A DNA stretch of 64,000 nucleotides from Pseudomonas viciae (GCF_004786035.1 NZ_CP035088.1:5344001-5408000); one strand, 5' to 3'; shown: positions 36,674 to 46,662, numbered from the stretch's first letter. A program made the numbers and translations. Notes: generated from the letters alone by a model not told the origin.

Positions 36674-38143
36674 TCAAACGCTTTCCAAGCCATCCCAACA
36701 GAGGTATTTCACCTCAAGGAACTCATCGATCCCAAGGTGGGATCCTTCCCGACCAAGACCGCTCTGCTTTACACCACCGAAGGGGGCGACCTCGTTCGAG
36801 ATCAACCCGCAGTTGATCCCGACCATGCCCGATTCAATGCGCGCGGCGTTACGCCAGATCCGCGCCGCATCACGGCTGAACAAGTAGGCGGCAAGGCCAT
36901 ACTCGCTGTCGTTGGCCATGGTGATCGCCTCGTCATCCGTCTCGAAACGCAACAGTGGCATGACCGGGCCGAAGATCTCCTCCTGGGCAACCTTCATCGT
37001 ATGTGTCACATCCGCCAGCACCGTAGGCTGGAAGAACCCGCCACCGATTGCATGACGGCTACCGCCGGCCAACAGGCGGGCACCGTGCGCCAGCGCATCA
37101 TCGACCAGCGCTTGGGATTTCTGCACCGCGGCGGCGTCTATCAACGGCCCCACCTGCACACCGGGCTCCAGACCGTTGCCCACTTTAAGCCGTGCCACGC
37201 GTTCGACAATGCGCTCGGCCAGTGCGTCATACACCCCAGCCTGCACCAACACCCGATTCGCGCCGATGCACGACTGGCCGCCGTTGCGAAACTTGGCCAA
37301 CATCACTCCGTCGGCAGCCGCATCAAGGTCAGCATCGTCAAAGACGATGAAGGGTGCATTGCCGCCCAGCTCCATCGAGCATTTCTTGACGGTCTGCGCC
37401 GCTTGCGCCAACAGCAGTCGGCCCACTTCAGTGGAACCGGTAAACGTAAGCTTGCGCACCAACGGGTTGGCCGTGAGTTCCCCAGCGATATCCCGGGTGT
37501 CATTACCGGTGATCACACTGAAGACACCCGCTGGCACTCCGGCACGCTGGGCAAGTTCGGCGAGGGCAAGCGCCGTCATCGGCGTCTGGCTTGCCGGTTT
37601 CACCACCATCGTGCAGCCCGCGGCGAGTGCCGGAGCGGCCTTGCGGGTGATCATGGCGGCCGGGAAGTTCCACGGCGTTATGGCGGCGCAGACTCCGATG
37701 GGCTCACGCAATGCGACGATACGCTGGGTGTCTTTCACACCGGGGATCATGTCACCGCGCACCCGCGTGGCCTCTTCCGAAAACCAGCGGACGAAGGAGG
37801 CGGCGTAATCGACTTCACCACGGGCCTCCTCCAGTGGCTTACCCTCCTCCAGGGTAATCAGCGTGGCAATGTCCTCACGGTGTTCGACCATCAACTCATA
37901 CCAACGGCGCAGCACCTCGCCACGGCGTTTAGCCGTCAAGCGTCGCCATGGACCAAAGGCCTCATGCGCCGCATCGATTGCCCGGCGTACTTCGGGCACG
38001 CGGCAGCGCGGCAGCTCGGTGAGCACCGCTTGATCCACCGGATTACGCAGGGTGTACTGACCGTGCGGTGTCTCGTTCAGCCACTCGCCAGCGATGTAGG
38101 CACCGGTACGCCACAGCGTGGGGTCTTTAAGTAAATGCTTCAC
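36674..38143 (-). CDS. NAD(P)-dependent succinate-semialdehyde-type dehydrogenase
   Basis: 489 residues. Catalytic Cys C292 in NGGQSCIGANRV, Glu E258 in MELGGNAPFIVF, nucleotide site TFTGSTEVGRLLL, N-terminal RNPVDQAVLTELP. It belongs to the GabD group, but in this setting it may oxidise a semialdehyde released by the aldolase encoded just upstream (16-nt gap). Part of the minus-strand run 36674-40214. Confidence 0.87.
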   Translation of the reverse strand: MKHLLKDPTLWRTGAYIAGEWLNETPHGQYTLRNPVDQAVLTELPRCRVPEVRRAIDAAHEAFGPWRRLTAKRRGEVLRRWYELMVEHREDIATLITLEEGKPLEEARGEVDYAASFVRWFSEEATRVRGDMIPGVKDTQRIVALREPIGVCAAITPWNFPAAMITRKAAPALAAGCTMVVKPASQTPMTALALAELAQRAGVPAGVFSVITGNDTRDIAGELTANPLVRKLTFTGSTEVGRLLLAQAAQTVKKCSMELGGNAPFIVFDDADLDAAADGVMLAKFRNGGQSCIGANRVLVQAGVYDALAERIVERVARLKVGNGLEPGVQVGPLIDAAAVQKSQALVDDALAHGARLLAGGSRHAIGGGFFQPTVLADVTHTMKVAQEEIFGPVMPLLRFETDDEAITMANDSEYGLAAYLFSRDAARIWRNAARIESGMVGINCGLISNEVAPFGGVKQSGLGREGSHLGIDEFLEVKYLCWDGLESV

Positions 38144-38159
38144 TTGGCAATCCTCGTAA

Positions 38160-39176
38160 TCAGCAAGGGTGACGCCCGATCATGAAGGCGCTATCGGGAT
38201 CGGCAGTCACCGGCAGGCCCGCCGCAACCAGCCCTTGACGCAGGGACTTCATCAGGCGATCCGGCACGCGCATCGCCGGGGCACGCAGTGGGCCGCCGTT
38301 GAAGCCGGCGAGCCAGTCCTGGTATTTCCACATCGTGCGATTGAGCACCCCGGTACCGCCGGCATAGGTTTGCGCGGCGGCGCCGTTGGCGCTGCGTGCC
38401 GGATTGACCTTCCAATACAACTCCATCGCCTCCTCGAACCGCCCCGTGCGTGCCAGTTCGAAAGCTTTCGGGTAGTAGTCGCTCATCCAGGCGGTGTTGC
38501 TGGTGCCGGAAAACTGCAGCTTCATCAGGCTCATCAACGGAATGGCATCACCTTCAATCGGGCAACTGATCACGACCTGATCACGGAAGTGGTAATACAT
38601 TTCGCAAATGCCCGCCGGCAGCGGAAACCCTTGCTCCGACTTGATGGCCGCGATATTCGGACAATCGGCCAACAGACGACGAACCAACTCCAGCGACATC
38701 CCCGCCGGATGCACGCGCTCAAAGCCCCATAGCGGAATCGGGAACAACATGACGGCAAGCTCGGTCGCATCGCAGAATGACTTGGTGTAGTCGTAGATTT
38801 CCTGCTCGCTGGTCGGCCAGAACTGCGGTGGATAAGAGAGCAGGACGATGTCGGCACCGGCATTCTCGGCGAGCTTCACCGCCTCGATGTTCTCCGCCAG
38901 CGTGCCAAACGCCGCGTGGAAAAACAGGATCAGGTCTTTCCCCGACTCACGGGCCCAGGCGGTGAATTGCGCGTTTTCCTGGGCAGAGATCGCCAGCTCG
39001 CTGCACAGCAAGGTGCTGCTGTAGCCCAGCCCAACCGTGTGCTCGATATCGTGGCGAATGCCACGTTCATTGAGCCGCTTGAGATCAGCACTGAAGCTTG
39101 GGATGGTGACCGCCGAGCAGCCCACCAGGTTTTCACGGGCCCAGGCACGGGCATCAGCTTTCTTGTAAGTGGCCAT
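38160..39176 (-). CDS. Dihydrodipicolinate-synthase-family aldolase or hydratase-aldolase
   Basis: 338 residues, (beta/alpha)8 barrel. Schiff-base Lys K179 in NIAAIKSEQG and the partner Tyr Y115 in LLSYPPQFWP are present. The usual GTTGE pyruvate-binding loop is replaced by LLCSELAIS, so the substrate is not that of DapA. Longer than DapA (about 290). Family members that split ring-cleavage products into pyruvate and an aldehyde fit both this context and the downstream dehydrogenase. Assignment by context; substrate unknown. Confidence 0.75.
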   Translation of the reverse strand: MATYKKADARAWARENLVGCSAVTIPSFSADLKRLNERGIRHDIEHTVGLGYSSTLLCSELAISAQENAQFTAWARESGKDLILFFHAAFGTLAENIEAVKLAENAGADIVLLSYPPQFWPTSEQEIYDYTKSFCDATELAVMLFPIPLWGFERVHPAGMSLELVRRLLADCPNIAAIKSEQGFPLPAGICEMYYHFRDQVVISCPIEGDAIPLMSLMKLQFSGTSNTAWMSDYYPKAFELARTGRFEEAMELYWKVNPARSANGAAAQTYAGGTGVLNRTMWKYQDWLAGFNGGPLRAPAMRVPDRLMKSLRQGLVAAGLPVTADPDSAFMIGRHPC

Positions 39177-39203
39177 GATGATTTCCTTCGATCAGTGGAG
39201 GGG

Positions 39204-40214
39204 TTATTTCGAGACAGGGACAATGCTGGCAGGCAGCTCGATGCCGAGGCCTTGTTGCCTGGCGCGTTCGTACAGCGCTTGTGCGATGACGACATCCTGT
39301 AGCGCCGAGCCGACCGATTTGTAGAGAACGATGTCGCTTTCGTTTTGGCGCGCAATGACACGCCCCGCCACCAGATCCGCCAGCGCGACTAATTTGTCGG
39401 CGACATAAACACCGGCGCTGATCGCGGCAATCGCGTCGCCGGTGTCGTGAAGCACCTCTTGCGGCATATCCGCGACGATGCAAACGGCTCGCTCCATCGT
39501 GGCCGGGTCGACCTCCCGTTGCTCAGGCAAGGTGGAACCCAAGGACACGACCGTAGCGCCCGCAGAAAGCCACGCGCCTTGCAGCACCGGAGATTCGTCA
39601 CGACTGCGTGCGGCACAAATCACTACGTCACAGTCCTGCACGGCCTCTTGCGCAGTGTTCACCGCTTGGATATCCAGCCCAGGCCTGAAGCTTTCGGCAA
39701 ACCGCTCACGGCTTGCCGGCGTTGGACTGAACACCCGCACCTGGGCGACATCCCGCACCGACTTAAGGCAGTCCAGCGCGCCACGGGCTTCAAACCCGGC
39801 CCCAATCACGCCCACCCGCAGCGCTCGTTGCGGCGCAAGTAAATCGACCGCCAACGCAGCGGTTGCAGCGGTGCGCAGGCCCGTCACCCGATTGCCGTCG
39901 ATCAGCGCACTGAGGGCCATGGTTTGCTGATTGAACAAGGCGATCAGGTAGCTGGCGCAGCGTGCCCGCATGGAGGCTGCGATCAATTTGCAACCCATAT
40001 GACCGCCAGCGGGAGGTACGGCAGTCAAGCTGCGCAGCCAGATACCGTCGCCCCGCGCCATGGAACGCGGCGGCACCATGGCATCCGATGTCGGGCAGGC
40101 ATACGCCTCGGCGAGCGCGGCAACGGCTACGCGCCAGTCGGCGAGCGAAGCGACATCGGCGTCGCTGAGAAAGAGCGTCGGGGCAACTACTGGGGGCACT
40201 GGGGAGTCATGCAT
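39204..40214 (-). CDS. Ornithine cyclodeaminase/mu-crystallin family protein
   Basis: 336 residues, NAD(P)-binding: the Rossmann segment RVGVIGAGFEARGALDCLKS and the upstream GNRVTGLRTAATAALAV are typical. Members include ornithine cyclodeaminase, imine reductases and opine-type dehydrogenases; the substrate residues do not let me choose. Start at ATG 40214 (GAGG eight nt before) instead of the longer frame from 40259. 27-nt gap to the aldolase gene. Odd in an aromatic pathway: it may reduce a cyclic imine or keto acid. Confidence 0.78.
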   Translation of the reverse strand: MHDSPVPPVVAPTLFLSDADVASLADWRVAVAALAEAYACPTSDAMVPPRSMARGDGIWLRSLTAVPPAGGHMGCKLIAASMRARCASYLIALFNQQTMALSALIDGNRVTGLRTAATAALAVDLLAPQRALRVGVIGAGFEARGALDCLKSVRDVAQVRVFSPTPASRERFAESFRPGLDIQAVNTAQEAVQDCDVVICAARSRDESPVLQGAWLSAGATVVSLGSTLPEQREVDPATMERAVCIVADMPQEVLHDTGDAIAAISAGVYVADKLVALADLVAGRVIARQNESDIVLYKSVGSALQDVVIAQALYERARQQGLGIELPASIVPVSK

Positions 40215-40313
40215 GTCGCTAACCTCGCAATCGGGTATCAGCCATTGATTGACTGACACCCTACGAGGCGCGCACCACGCCGAATACTGCTGGGGATCGA
40301 AAGCAGCTATCGC

Positions 40314-41222
40314 TCAAATCGATGGCATGGACAGATTGCAGATCAACCGTCGCACTTCACGGGAGGCACGCGTCACAGGACGACGGGGAGACTCGACAAG
40401 CACGACAAAACGCTCGAGAACGGGCTCGACGATGCGCGATGAAATCAGCCGTTGATCCAGCGAGCCCGGTAGCACAGAGGCAATCGCATAACCTCCGCCT
40501 GCCGCAACCACTTCGTACTGGAGCTGGACGGAGTCGGCCTCCACGGCAACGCTCAGTTCCATGAAGTGCTCGAGCGCCAGGTGATCGAGCCTGGCTCGCA
40601 ACAAATGGGGACGCCCGGGGACCACCAACGGCAATCCGGATAATTGCTTCAATGCAATGTCCCGCTCAGCGAGGACTGGATCACTGGCCGGCCCGATCAA
40701 ATGCAGCGGCAACCTGGCCAGCAGATACGCCTCGCCGATGCTCGCTTCGTTCTCGCGCAACACGAGCGCCATGTCGAGACGCCCATCCTGCAACTGCTCT
40801 TCGAGCTGAGCACTCGCGCCCTCGATCAAGTGCAACCTCACCCCCGGCATCTGCGCCTGCACCGCCGCAAAAAGCGTACCGGCAAACCGCCGTACCGCAG
40901 ACGGCAGCATCCCTACGACCACCTCCCCCACCGGCTTGCCACGCCGGGTACGAATGTCGTCGGCCAGGCCTTCAGCGTCCGCGAGAAGACTCGATACGCA
41001 TGGCAGCAACTGCTCGCCAAACTCAGTCAGGACCACCCCACGTCCGGTACGCTGGAACAGCCGCTCGCCACACTGCGCTTCAAGCTGAGCGATATTTCGA
41101 CTCACCATCGACTGGGGCATATCCAGTAGAACAGCCGCTTTGCTCAGGCTTCCAGCCGCCGCGACCCGTACGAACAATGTCCATCGAGGATCGACAATCG
41201 TCAAAGCAGTGGCCACAGGCAC
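40314..41222 (-). CDS. LysR family transcriptional regulator
   Basis: 302 residues, starting at GTG 41222 with GAGGA 6 nt upstream; the frame runs on to 41777 but those codons belong to the shadow of the cyclase gene. Helix-turn-helix: FVRVAAAGSLSKAAVLLDMPQSMVSRNIAQLE. Substrate domain includes LDMALVLRENEASIGEAYLL, common in LysR proteins of aromatic pathways. It overlaps the cyclase stop region on the same strand, so it is co-transcribed inside the catabolic run rather than divergent, which is unusual. Confidence 0.86.
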   Translation of the reverse strand: MPVATALTIVDPRWTLFVRVAAAGSLSKAAVLLDMPQSMVSRNIAQLEAQCGERLFQRTGRGVVLTEFGEQLLPCVSSLLADAEGLADDIRTRRGKPVGEVVVGMLPSAVRRFAGTLFAAVQAQMPGVRLHLIEGASAQLEEQLQDGRLDMALVLRENEASIGEAYLLARLPLHLIGPASDPVLAERDIALKQLSGLPLVVPGRPHLLRARLDHLALEHFMELSVAVEADSVQLQYEVVAAGGGYAIASVLPGSLDQRLISSRIVEPVLERFVVLVESPRRPVTRASREVRRLICNLSMPSI

Positions 41223-41224
41223 GC

Positions 41225-42010
41225 TCACTCCTCGAAAATCGCCACGGCGCGGACGAAACCGGCGGAGGCGTGCCGGATCTTGTAGGGGAAACAGGACACC
41301 TGGAAACCATGGGCCGGCAAGCACTCCAGGTTGGCCAGTTTCTCCATCTGCCCGTAACCGATGTCGCGCCCGGCCTTGTGTCCTTCCCAGATGATCGAGG
41401 CGTCGCCCGTGGCCGCGAAGCGTTCGCGCGTGTACTTGAAGGGCGCATCCCAGCTCCAGGCATCGGTGCCGACCACGCGCACGCCATGCTCCAGCAGAAA
41501 CAACGTGGCTTCGCGGCCGATGCCAACCCCGGCATCCAGATAGCCCGGCTGACCAAACAGCGCCCCGGCGCGGGTGTTGACCAGGACGATGTCCAGCGGC
41601 CGTAGCACGTGACCGATGCGCTCCAGCTCCGCTTGCACTTCGGCGGCGCTGACCACATGGCCATCCGGCAAGTGACGAAAATCCAGCTTCACGCCGGGTT
41701 GCAGGCACCAATCCAACGGCAGCTCGTCGATGCCGAAAGCCGGCTTGCCGCCGTCGGTCGTCGAGGCGTAATGCCAAGGGGCATCCATATGAGTACCGCT
41801 GTGAGTGGTGATCTGCAGGCGTTCGGCGGCCCAGGACTCATTGCCCGGCAGCTGTTCCTTGGACAGCCCGGGAAACATCGCGGCCATTTCCGGCCAGCCT
41901 TGCTGGTGATCCATGTAGTCGATTTTCGGCAGCAACGGTGGTGGATCAGTGTACGGGTTGTTGTCCAGGGTCACGGACAGGTCCACCAGACGGCGTTTAG
42001 TCGATTGCAT
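41225..42010 (-). CDS. Cyclase family (kynurenine-formamidase-like) metal hydrolase
   Basis: 261 residues with the family's metal motif HSGTHMDAPWH (H70-H80) and a later conserved His/Asp region (LVNTRAGAL, GYLDAGVGIGREA). Members hydrolyse amides or lactones with Zn or Mn, as KynB does. Here a lactone or enol-ester intermediate is plausible. Its start overlaps the epimerase gene by 14 nt. Confidence 0.84.
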   Translation of the reverse strand: MQSTKRRLVDLSVTLDNNPYTDPPPLLPKIDYMDHQQGWPEMAAMFPGLSKEQLPGNESWAAERLQITTHSGTHMDAPWHYASTTDGGKPAFGIDELPLDWCLQPGVKLDFRHLPDGHVVSAAEVQAELERIGHVLRPLDIVLVNTRAGALFGQPGYLDAGVGIGREATLFLLEHGVRVVGTDAWSWDAPFKYTRERFAATGDASIIWEGHKAGRDIGYGQMEKLANLECLPAHGFQVSCFPYKIRHASAGFVRAVAIFEE

Positions 42011-43004
42011 GTTCGCTCACTCCAAGCGCCACCCGCCCACGCGCACGACGCGCAGGGGTAGCAGCATTCAAACTATTACGGATCAACGCGCCGGCAGAGC
42101 CGTCATGACGAAAGCCAAGGGCACGGGCAAGGGGGGTTTTCATCGCCGGGAAATTGCCGAACAACGCTTGCAGGCCAGCATCCGGTGCGAAGCTGATCAA
42201 CCCGCGGCGCTCTTGGCCGTAGGCTACGGCCAGGGCATCGATGACCTGGGCAATGGACAGGTGCAACAGCGGTAATTGCCAGACCCGTGAGTCGCCGAGC
42301 TCGGCGACTGGCAGCTCGGCGGCCCGTAGCAGGTTATCCACGCAACACTTCACCGACATCCACCATGCCTGCGCCTGCGGCGAAACCGGACAGCAATACG
42401 GCTGGCCTTCGGCGAAGGCATGCAGCAGATCGCTCATGAAAGCCGAACGCAGGCCATTGGGTTCACGTGGACGCGCAACGATGCCGGGCAGGCGCACCGC
42501 TCGGCCGTCCACCTCGCCTCGGCGGGCAAGGTCGTTGAGTGCCATTTCCACCATCGCCTTGTGCGTACCGTAGCTCAGCTGCGGGCGCGGCGCGGCGCGC
42601 TCATCGATGCGCGCCGGCAGGTCGCCACCGTACACCGCCACGCTGCTGGCATACACCAGCACCGGCCGGCCGGGCTGTTCGCGCAGCTGGTCAAGCAACT
42701 CCAGGCTCGCCTGCAGGTTGACCTGATAGCCCAGTGAATAGTGCTGCTCGGCCGCCCCACCGGGGATACTCACCAAGTGAAAAACCACATCGATGCCATC
42801 GGCCAGCGCACGACGCAACAACGCAGCGTCAGTCACGCTGCCGCAATGCCGGCGCAGGCGCTTATCTTGTGCAAACCCCACCAACTCTTTATCCAGCAGG
42901 ATCAACGCGCTGATCGGCTGGCCTTGTAATTCATTGGTTTCGAGCAATCGTTGCACCAGCGCCCGCCCGACAAAACCATTGGCCCCGGTAATCATCACGC
43001 GCAT
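41997..43004 (-). CDS. NAD-dependent epimerase/dehydratase (extended SDR)
   Basis: 335 residues. Rossmann GxxGxxG in MITGANGFVGRALVQ, DVVFHLVSIPGG, and the YxxxK catalytic pair in LSYGTHKAMVEMAL. The overall pattern resembles D-erythronate dehydrogenase (DenD)-like SDRs that oxidise hydroxy-acids. ATG 43004 has GGAGG 6-10 nt upstream. It overlaps the FAA-hydrolase gene by 10 nt. In this pathway it could oxidise a side-chain alcohol. Confidence 0.83.
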   Translation of the reverse strand: MRVMITGANGFVGRALVQRLLETNELQGQPISALILLDKELVGFAQDKRLRRHCGSVTDAALLRRALADGIDVVFHLVSIPGGAAEQHYSLGYQVNLQASLELLDQLREQPGRPVLVYASSVAVYGGDLPARIDERAAPRPQLSYGTHKAMVEMALNDLARRGEVDGRAVRLPGIVARPREPNGLRSAFMSDLLHAFAEGQPYCCPVSPQAQAWWMSVKCCVDNLLRAAELPVAELGDSRVWQLPLLHLSIAQVIDALAVAYGQERRGLISFAPDAGLQALFGNFPAMKTPLARALGFRHDGSAGALIRNSLNAATPARRARGRVALGVSEHAID

Positions 43005-43987
43005 GGGAGACCTCCGCACACGACACGCTGGTCTATCGCCCCGAATACCGACTGCCCTTGTTGATCGAAGACTTCCATGCGCACGCGATCACCGAAGCGC
43101 ATGAAGGGCGTGTGCGGGGCACCCTGCTCAATCATCTCAACCGCACGACGCTCGGCGATGCAGGCCGCGCCAACACTGGGGTCGGCATTGGAAACGGTGC
43201 CGGAACCGATCAGGCAGCCCGCCCTGAGGCGTCGGGTCAGTGCCGCGTGAGCAATCAGTTGATGAAAGCCGAAATGCATGGCGCCGCCATTGGCGTGACC
43301 AAACCACTGCCCGTTCCGATCCACCCGCAACGGCAAATGCACCCGCCCACCACGCCAGGCTTCGCCCAGTTCGTCAGGGGTCACCGCCACCGGGGCAAAA
43401 CTTGATGAGGACTTGGCCTGGATAAAACCAAAGCCGGTCTTCATTTCACGTGGTGCGAGCCCTCGCAGGCTGACATCGTTGACTTGCACAATGAGCCGGA
43501 CATGGCTTGCGGCCTGTTCTGCCGAGCAGCCCATGGGCACGTCATCGACCAACACCGCGAACTCCCCTTCGAAGTCGATGCCATGGGCTTCACTCGGTAG
43601 AACGATGTCATCGTGGGGGCCCAGGAAATCATCGCCACAGCCCTGATACATCAGCGGAGTGTGTTCAACACCTTCAATTGGATCGAGCCCAAAAGCCTTC
43701 TGCATCCGCTCCCCATGGCTGAGAAAAGACGAGGCATCCAACCACTGCCAGGCACGCGGCAACGGCGCAGCGGCTTGCTGCGGATCGAAAGCAAAGGCAC
43801 CGGCCTGGGAGCCCGCATTCAAGGCCTCATACCGCGCGCGCAACGCGCCCTCGACGTCGGACCACCGATCGATGGCGTCCTGCAGCGTCGCGGCAATATC
43901 ACCGGCATCCACCGCCCAGGCCAAGTCGCGCGACACCACCAGCAGGCGACCGTCGCGGCTGTGATTCTTGAGGGTACTGAGCTTCAT
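42995..43987 (-). CDS. Fumarylacetoacetate hydrolase family protein
   Basis: 330 residues. FAH fold with acidic metal ligands in GIDFEGEFAVLVDDVP, the region VQVNDVSLRGLAPREMKTGFGFIQ and LIGSGTVSNADPS near the C-terminus. Enzymes of this type cut C-C bonds of beta-diketo acids formed after ring cleavage. Overlaps the cupin gene by ATGA (43984-43987). The N-terminal 100 residues are the usual FAH accessory domain. Confidence 0.88.
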   Translation of the reverse strand: MKLSTLKNHSRDGRLLVVSRDLAWAVDAGDIAATLQDAIDRWSDVEGALRARYEALNAGSQAGAFAFDPQQAAAPLPRAWQWLDASSFLSHGERMQKAFGLDPIEGVEHTPLMYQGCGDDFLGPHDDIVLPSEAHGIDFEGEFAVLVDDVPMGCSAEQAASHVRLIVQVNDVSLRGLAPREMKTGFGFIQAKSSSSFAPVAVTPDELGEAWRGGRVHLPLRVDRNGQWFGHANGGAMHFGFHQLIAHAALTRRLRAGCLIGSGTVSNADPSVGAACIAERRAVEMIEQGAPHTPFMRFGDRVRMEVFDQQGQSVFGAIDQRVVCGGLPCA

Positions 43988-44556
43988 GCCTGCTCTCCTT
44001 GCAGCTCGGGGGCGAAGCGGCCATCGAGCAGGACAAACAGCATGCGTGCCATCTGCTCGGTGCGATTACTCCAGGCGTGGTTGGTGCCTCGCTGCACGAC
44101 GATGTCACCGCGCTTGAGATGCACCTCCTCGCCATCGAGCACCAACCAGACCTCGCCCTCGGTGACCACGCCATAATCGAGCGTTTCGGTGCGGTGCATC
44201 AGCTTGTGCTTGGAATCCGCCTGCCCTGTCCCGGCATGGGCCTGGCCAATTTCGGCGAAGGCCGCCGCGGCATCCTCGGCACTGACCTGGTTCTGCACGC
44301 TGTCCGGCGGAATATCCACCACGCGGATGACACTGCCCAACGGTGCCGGGCTCAGTTGAAGCGGCTTGCTGGTGGGGTCGTCACCGTTATCCAGCACGGC
44401 CGGGCTGGCGCCACTGTTCCAGATCTCATGGAAGACCGTACCGGGTACCGCCTTGAGCGGGAAGCTATTGGGCGTCGGTCCGCTGAGCGCGACCACCGCC
44501 CGGCCCTGGGCATCGTGCCCGGTGACTACGCGTTTGAAACCAGGAAGTTGTTGCAT
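43984..44556 (-). CDS. Cupin domain protein
   Basis: 190 residues; the C-terminal half is a cupin barrel with motif 1 (HRTETLDYGVVTEGEVWLVL) and motif 2 (GDIVVQRGTNHAWSNRT) keeping metal-type His and Glu. The N-terminal half (GFKRVVTGHDAQGRAVVAL) is shared by cupins found beside VanAB-like genes. ATG 44556 has GAGGAG upstream. Could be a dioxygenase or an isomerase; not decidable. Confidence 0.82.
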   Translation of the reverse strand: MQQLPGFKRVVTGHDAQGRAVVALSGPTPNSFPLKAVPGTVFHEIWNSGASPAVLDNGDDPTSKPLQLSPAPLGSVIRVVDIPPDSVQNQVSAEDAAAAFAEIGQAHAGTGQADSKHKLMHRTETLDYGVVTEGEVWLVLDGEEVHLKRGDIVVQRGTNHAWSNRTEQMARMLFVLLDGRFAPELQGEQA

Positions 44557-44619
44557 GTTCGACTCCTCAATCAGTTGGCGAAACGCGACAGCGGGTAAAG
44601 ATGGATTCATGAAAAAACC

Positions 44620-45576
44620 TTAAAGATCGAGCACCAGTCGGGCGCTCCTGGCACGCGAGCAGCACGGCGTGAACTGGTCGTTGCGGGCTCGTTCGGCATC
44701 GGTCAAGAACATGTCGCGGTGGTCCGGCTCGCCTTCCAGCACGCGCGTGATACAGGTGCCACAGATGCCCTGCTCGCAGGACAACGGGATGTCGATACCG
44801 GCCTCCAGCAGCACCTGCGCCACGCTGCGATCGGCAGGTACCTGCAGACACAGCCCCGAACTGGCGAGCTGCACCTCAAAGCCCCCCGCCTCACTGGCCG
44901 GGGCTGCGGCGGCGGCGGCAAAGTACTCACGGTGCAATTGCGCCTCGGCCCAGCCCCGCTCGCGCGCCGTACCGAGCACGTGTTCCATGAAGCCGTTAGG
45001 GCCACAGACGTACAGATGACGGTCATCGGCTGGCATGGATAAAACCTGGGCGGCGTCAAGACGCTGGGACTCCTCGCCATCGTCCACATGGACATGCACA
45101 CGGTCGGCGAATGGCGAATGGCGGATGTACTCGATAAAAGCCATGCGCCCGGCCGAACGACCACAGTAGTGCAGCTCAAAAGGTGCGCCGATCCGCGCCA
45201 GGCGCTCGGCCATGCAGAGGATCGGGGTAATACCGATACCGCCTGCGAACAGCACGCTGTACCCCGCCGCATGCTCCAGCGGGAACAGGTTGCGTGGCTC
45301 GCTGATGCGCAGCCGGCTGCCTTCGTGCACGTGTTCGTGCATGGCCTGCGAACCGCCGCGAGACGCCGGGTCGAGCAACACGCCCAACAGGTAGCGGTGG
45401 CATTCTTCCGGGTGATTGCACAGCGAGTACTGGCGCACCAGGCCATTGGGCAGGTGCACGTCGATATGCGAGCCGGCACTGAAAGCAGGCAGCATGGATC
45501 CCTCTACCGGGGCCAGTTCAAAACTGTAGATGCCTTCGGCTTCGCGATGCTTGCGGGTAACGACTACCTCGATCAT
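44620..45576 (-). CDS. VanB-like oxidoreductase (FMN/NAD/2Fe-2S)
   Basis: 318 residues, class IA reductase: FMN/NAD domain ([11 protein letters not shown], then [17 protein letters not shown]) followed by a C-terminal ferredoxin with C-x4-C-x2-C ([18 protein letters not shown]) and a last Cys (FTPCCSRA). It should feed electrons from NADH to the Rieske oxygenase encoded directly upstream; the two genes share ATGA at 45576. The real start is ATG 45576, not the frame extension to 45633. Confidence 0.92.
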   Translation of the reverse strand: MIEVVVTRKHREAEGIYSFELAPVEGSMLPAFSAGSHIDVHLPNGLVRQYSLCNHPEECHRYLLGVLLDPASRGGSQAMHEHVHEGSRLRISEPRNLFPLEHAAGYSVLFAGGIGITPILCMAERLARIGAPFELHYCGRSAGRMAFIEYIRHSPFADRVHVHVDDGEESQRLDAAQVLSMPADDRHLYVCGPNGFMEHVLGTARERGWAEAQLHREYFAAAAAAPASEAGGFEVQLASSGLCLQVPADRSVAQVLLEAGIDIPLSCEQGICGTCITRVLEGEPDHRDMFLTDAERARNDQFTPCCSRARSARLVLDL

Positions 45577-46613
45577 CACGGGGTACCCACTGACTGCTCG
45601 GCGGCGATCAATCGGCGCAGAACCCGTCGGCAACGCACGGCCCCGGCATCGACTGGCAGCAACACAGGGTTGAGGCCGAGCAGATCAACCTCGCCAATCT
45701 GGCGCTGTTGTGCCTCGACCATGGGTTTGTCTTCACCGGCGAAAATGCCGATCAACATGTTCTGGATGAAGGCATTCAACTGCTCATTGTGCTGCTCGAA
45801 ATTGCGCGTATTGGCGAAGAAGTAATGGGTATTCGCCGCGTCCTGCGGGGTCATCAGATGCAGGTTCCATGTCACGGGCCCCTCCTCCCTCGGGCGCCCT
45901 GGCGCAGTGGCGCCGCTGCCCAGCAGCATCAGGCCAGGGGCGTGCCAGATGACCTCGGCCCACACGTCCGCTCGAGTCGGGTCTTCAAGATGAGCGCCGA
46001 AAGCCGGCGGGGGAACGTCATCAGGCGCCCACCAACTGATGCGCACGCGATCGTTGGGCAACTCCTCGATGCTGGCGCGCGTGCGTGACAACGCTCCCCC
46101 ACCGAGCGTATCGGGGTGCAGGAAATCAACGTGGCTCAGGTCCATGATGTTGTCGGACAGCAGCTCGTAGTGCGCGCGGGTTGGCAAATACCCATGTCCC
46201 TTGGCATGGGGGAGTGCCTGCTCAAAAAAGGAAAAATCGGGGATCAGCGCATCGCTGGCCAGGGCCGGGTCGCCAGGCCAGACCCAGATCGCCCCATGGC
46301 GCTCAACGGCGGGGAAGGAACGAACACAGGCGGCCTTGGGGATATTCCCATCGCCGTGGGGATTGTCCGTACATTGGCCACTGCCATCGAAACGCAAGCC
46401 GTGATACGGACACTGAACGCTGTCGCCGACGATCTTGCCCATGTGCAGCGGGGCAAAACGGTGAGGGCAGCGATCAGCCAGAGCCTGGAGGGTGCCCTGG
46501 CTGTCGCGAAAGAACACAATGGGGCGCTCGACAATGGTTCTGCCCAGCATCCCCCCTGGCGCCAGCTCGTCTGCCCACCCAGCGATGTACCAGGTGTTGA
46601 GCAAATAACTCAT
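45576..46613 (-). CDS. VanA-like Rieske oxygenase (aromatic O-demethylase type)
   Basis: 345 residues. Rieske centre C49-x-H51 ... C68-x2-H71 ([22 protein letters not shown]) and mononuclear iron motif [14 protein letters not shown]. The size and split with a VanB-type reductase are those of vanillate and dicamba O-demethylases, so removal of a methoxyl group is the best guess; sequence is not close enough to name it vanA. GAGGAG before ATG 46613 and a CA motif upstream. Confidence 0.88.
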   Translation of the reverse strand: MSYLLNTWYIAGWADELAPGGMLGRTIVERPIVFFRDSQGTLQALADRCPHRFAPLHMGKIVGDSVQCPYHGLRFDGSGQCTDNPHGDGNIPKAACVRSFPAVERHGAIWVWPGDPALASDALIPDFSFFEQALPHAKGHGYLPTRAHYELLSDNIMDLSHVDFLHPDTLGGGALSRTRASIEELPNDRVRISWWAPDDVPPPAFGAHLEDPTRADVWAEVIWHAPGLMLLGSGATAPGRPREEGPVTWNLHLMTPQDAANTHYFFANTRNFEQHNEQLNAFIQNMLIGIFAGEDKPMVEAQQRQIGEVDLLGLNPVLLPVDAGAVRCRRVLRRLIAAEQSVGTP

Positions 46614-46626
46614 GATGTTCTCCTCG

Positions 46627-46637
46627 TTGTTCTTATT
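46627..46637 (-). promoter_or_regulatory. CA motif (Hfq/Crc site) before the Rieske oxygenase
   Basis: AATAAGAACAA on the minus strand is a perfect AANAANAANAA 13 nt before the ATG, in the 49-bp gap after the MFS gene. Confidence 0.65.
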
Positions 46638-46662
46638 TTGATAAAACGTCGAATGGGCCAGA

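Noticed and set aside
40309..40323. Single ATC-N9-GAT near the end of the LysR gene 40314
   Set aside because: No partner half-site at 22 bp on either side; single sites are expected many times by chance in 64 kb.
41229..41777. N-terminal extension of the LysR gene at 40314 to 487 codons
   Set aside because: The extra codons are antisense-frame readings of the cyclase gene; the helix-turn-helix begins right after GTG 41222.
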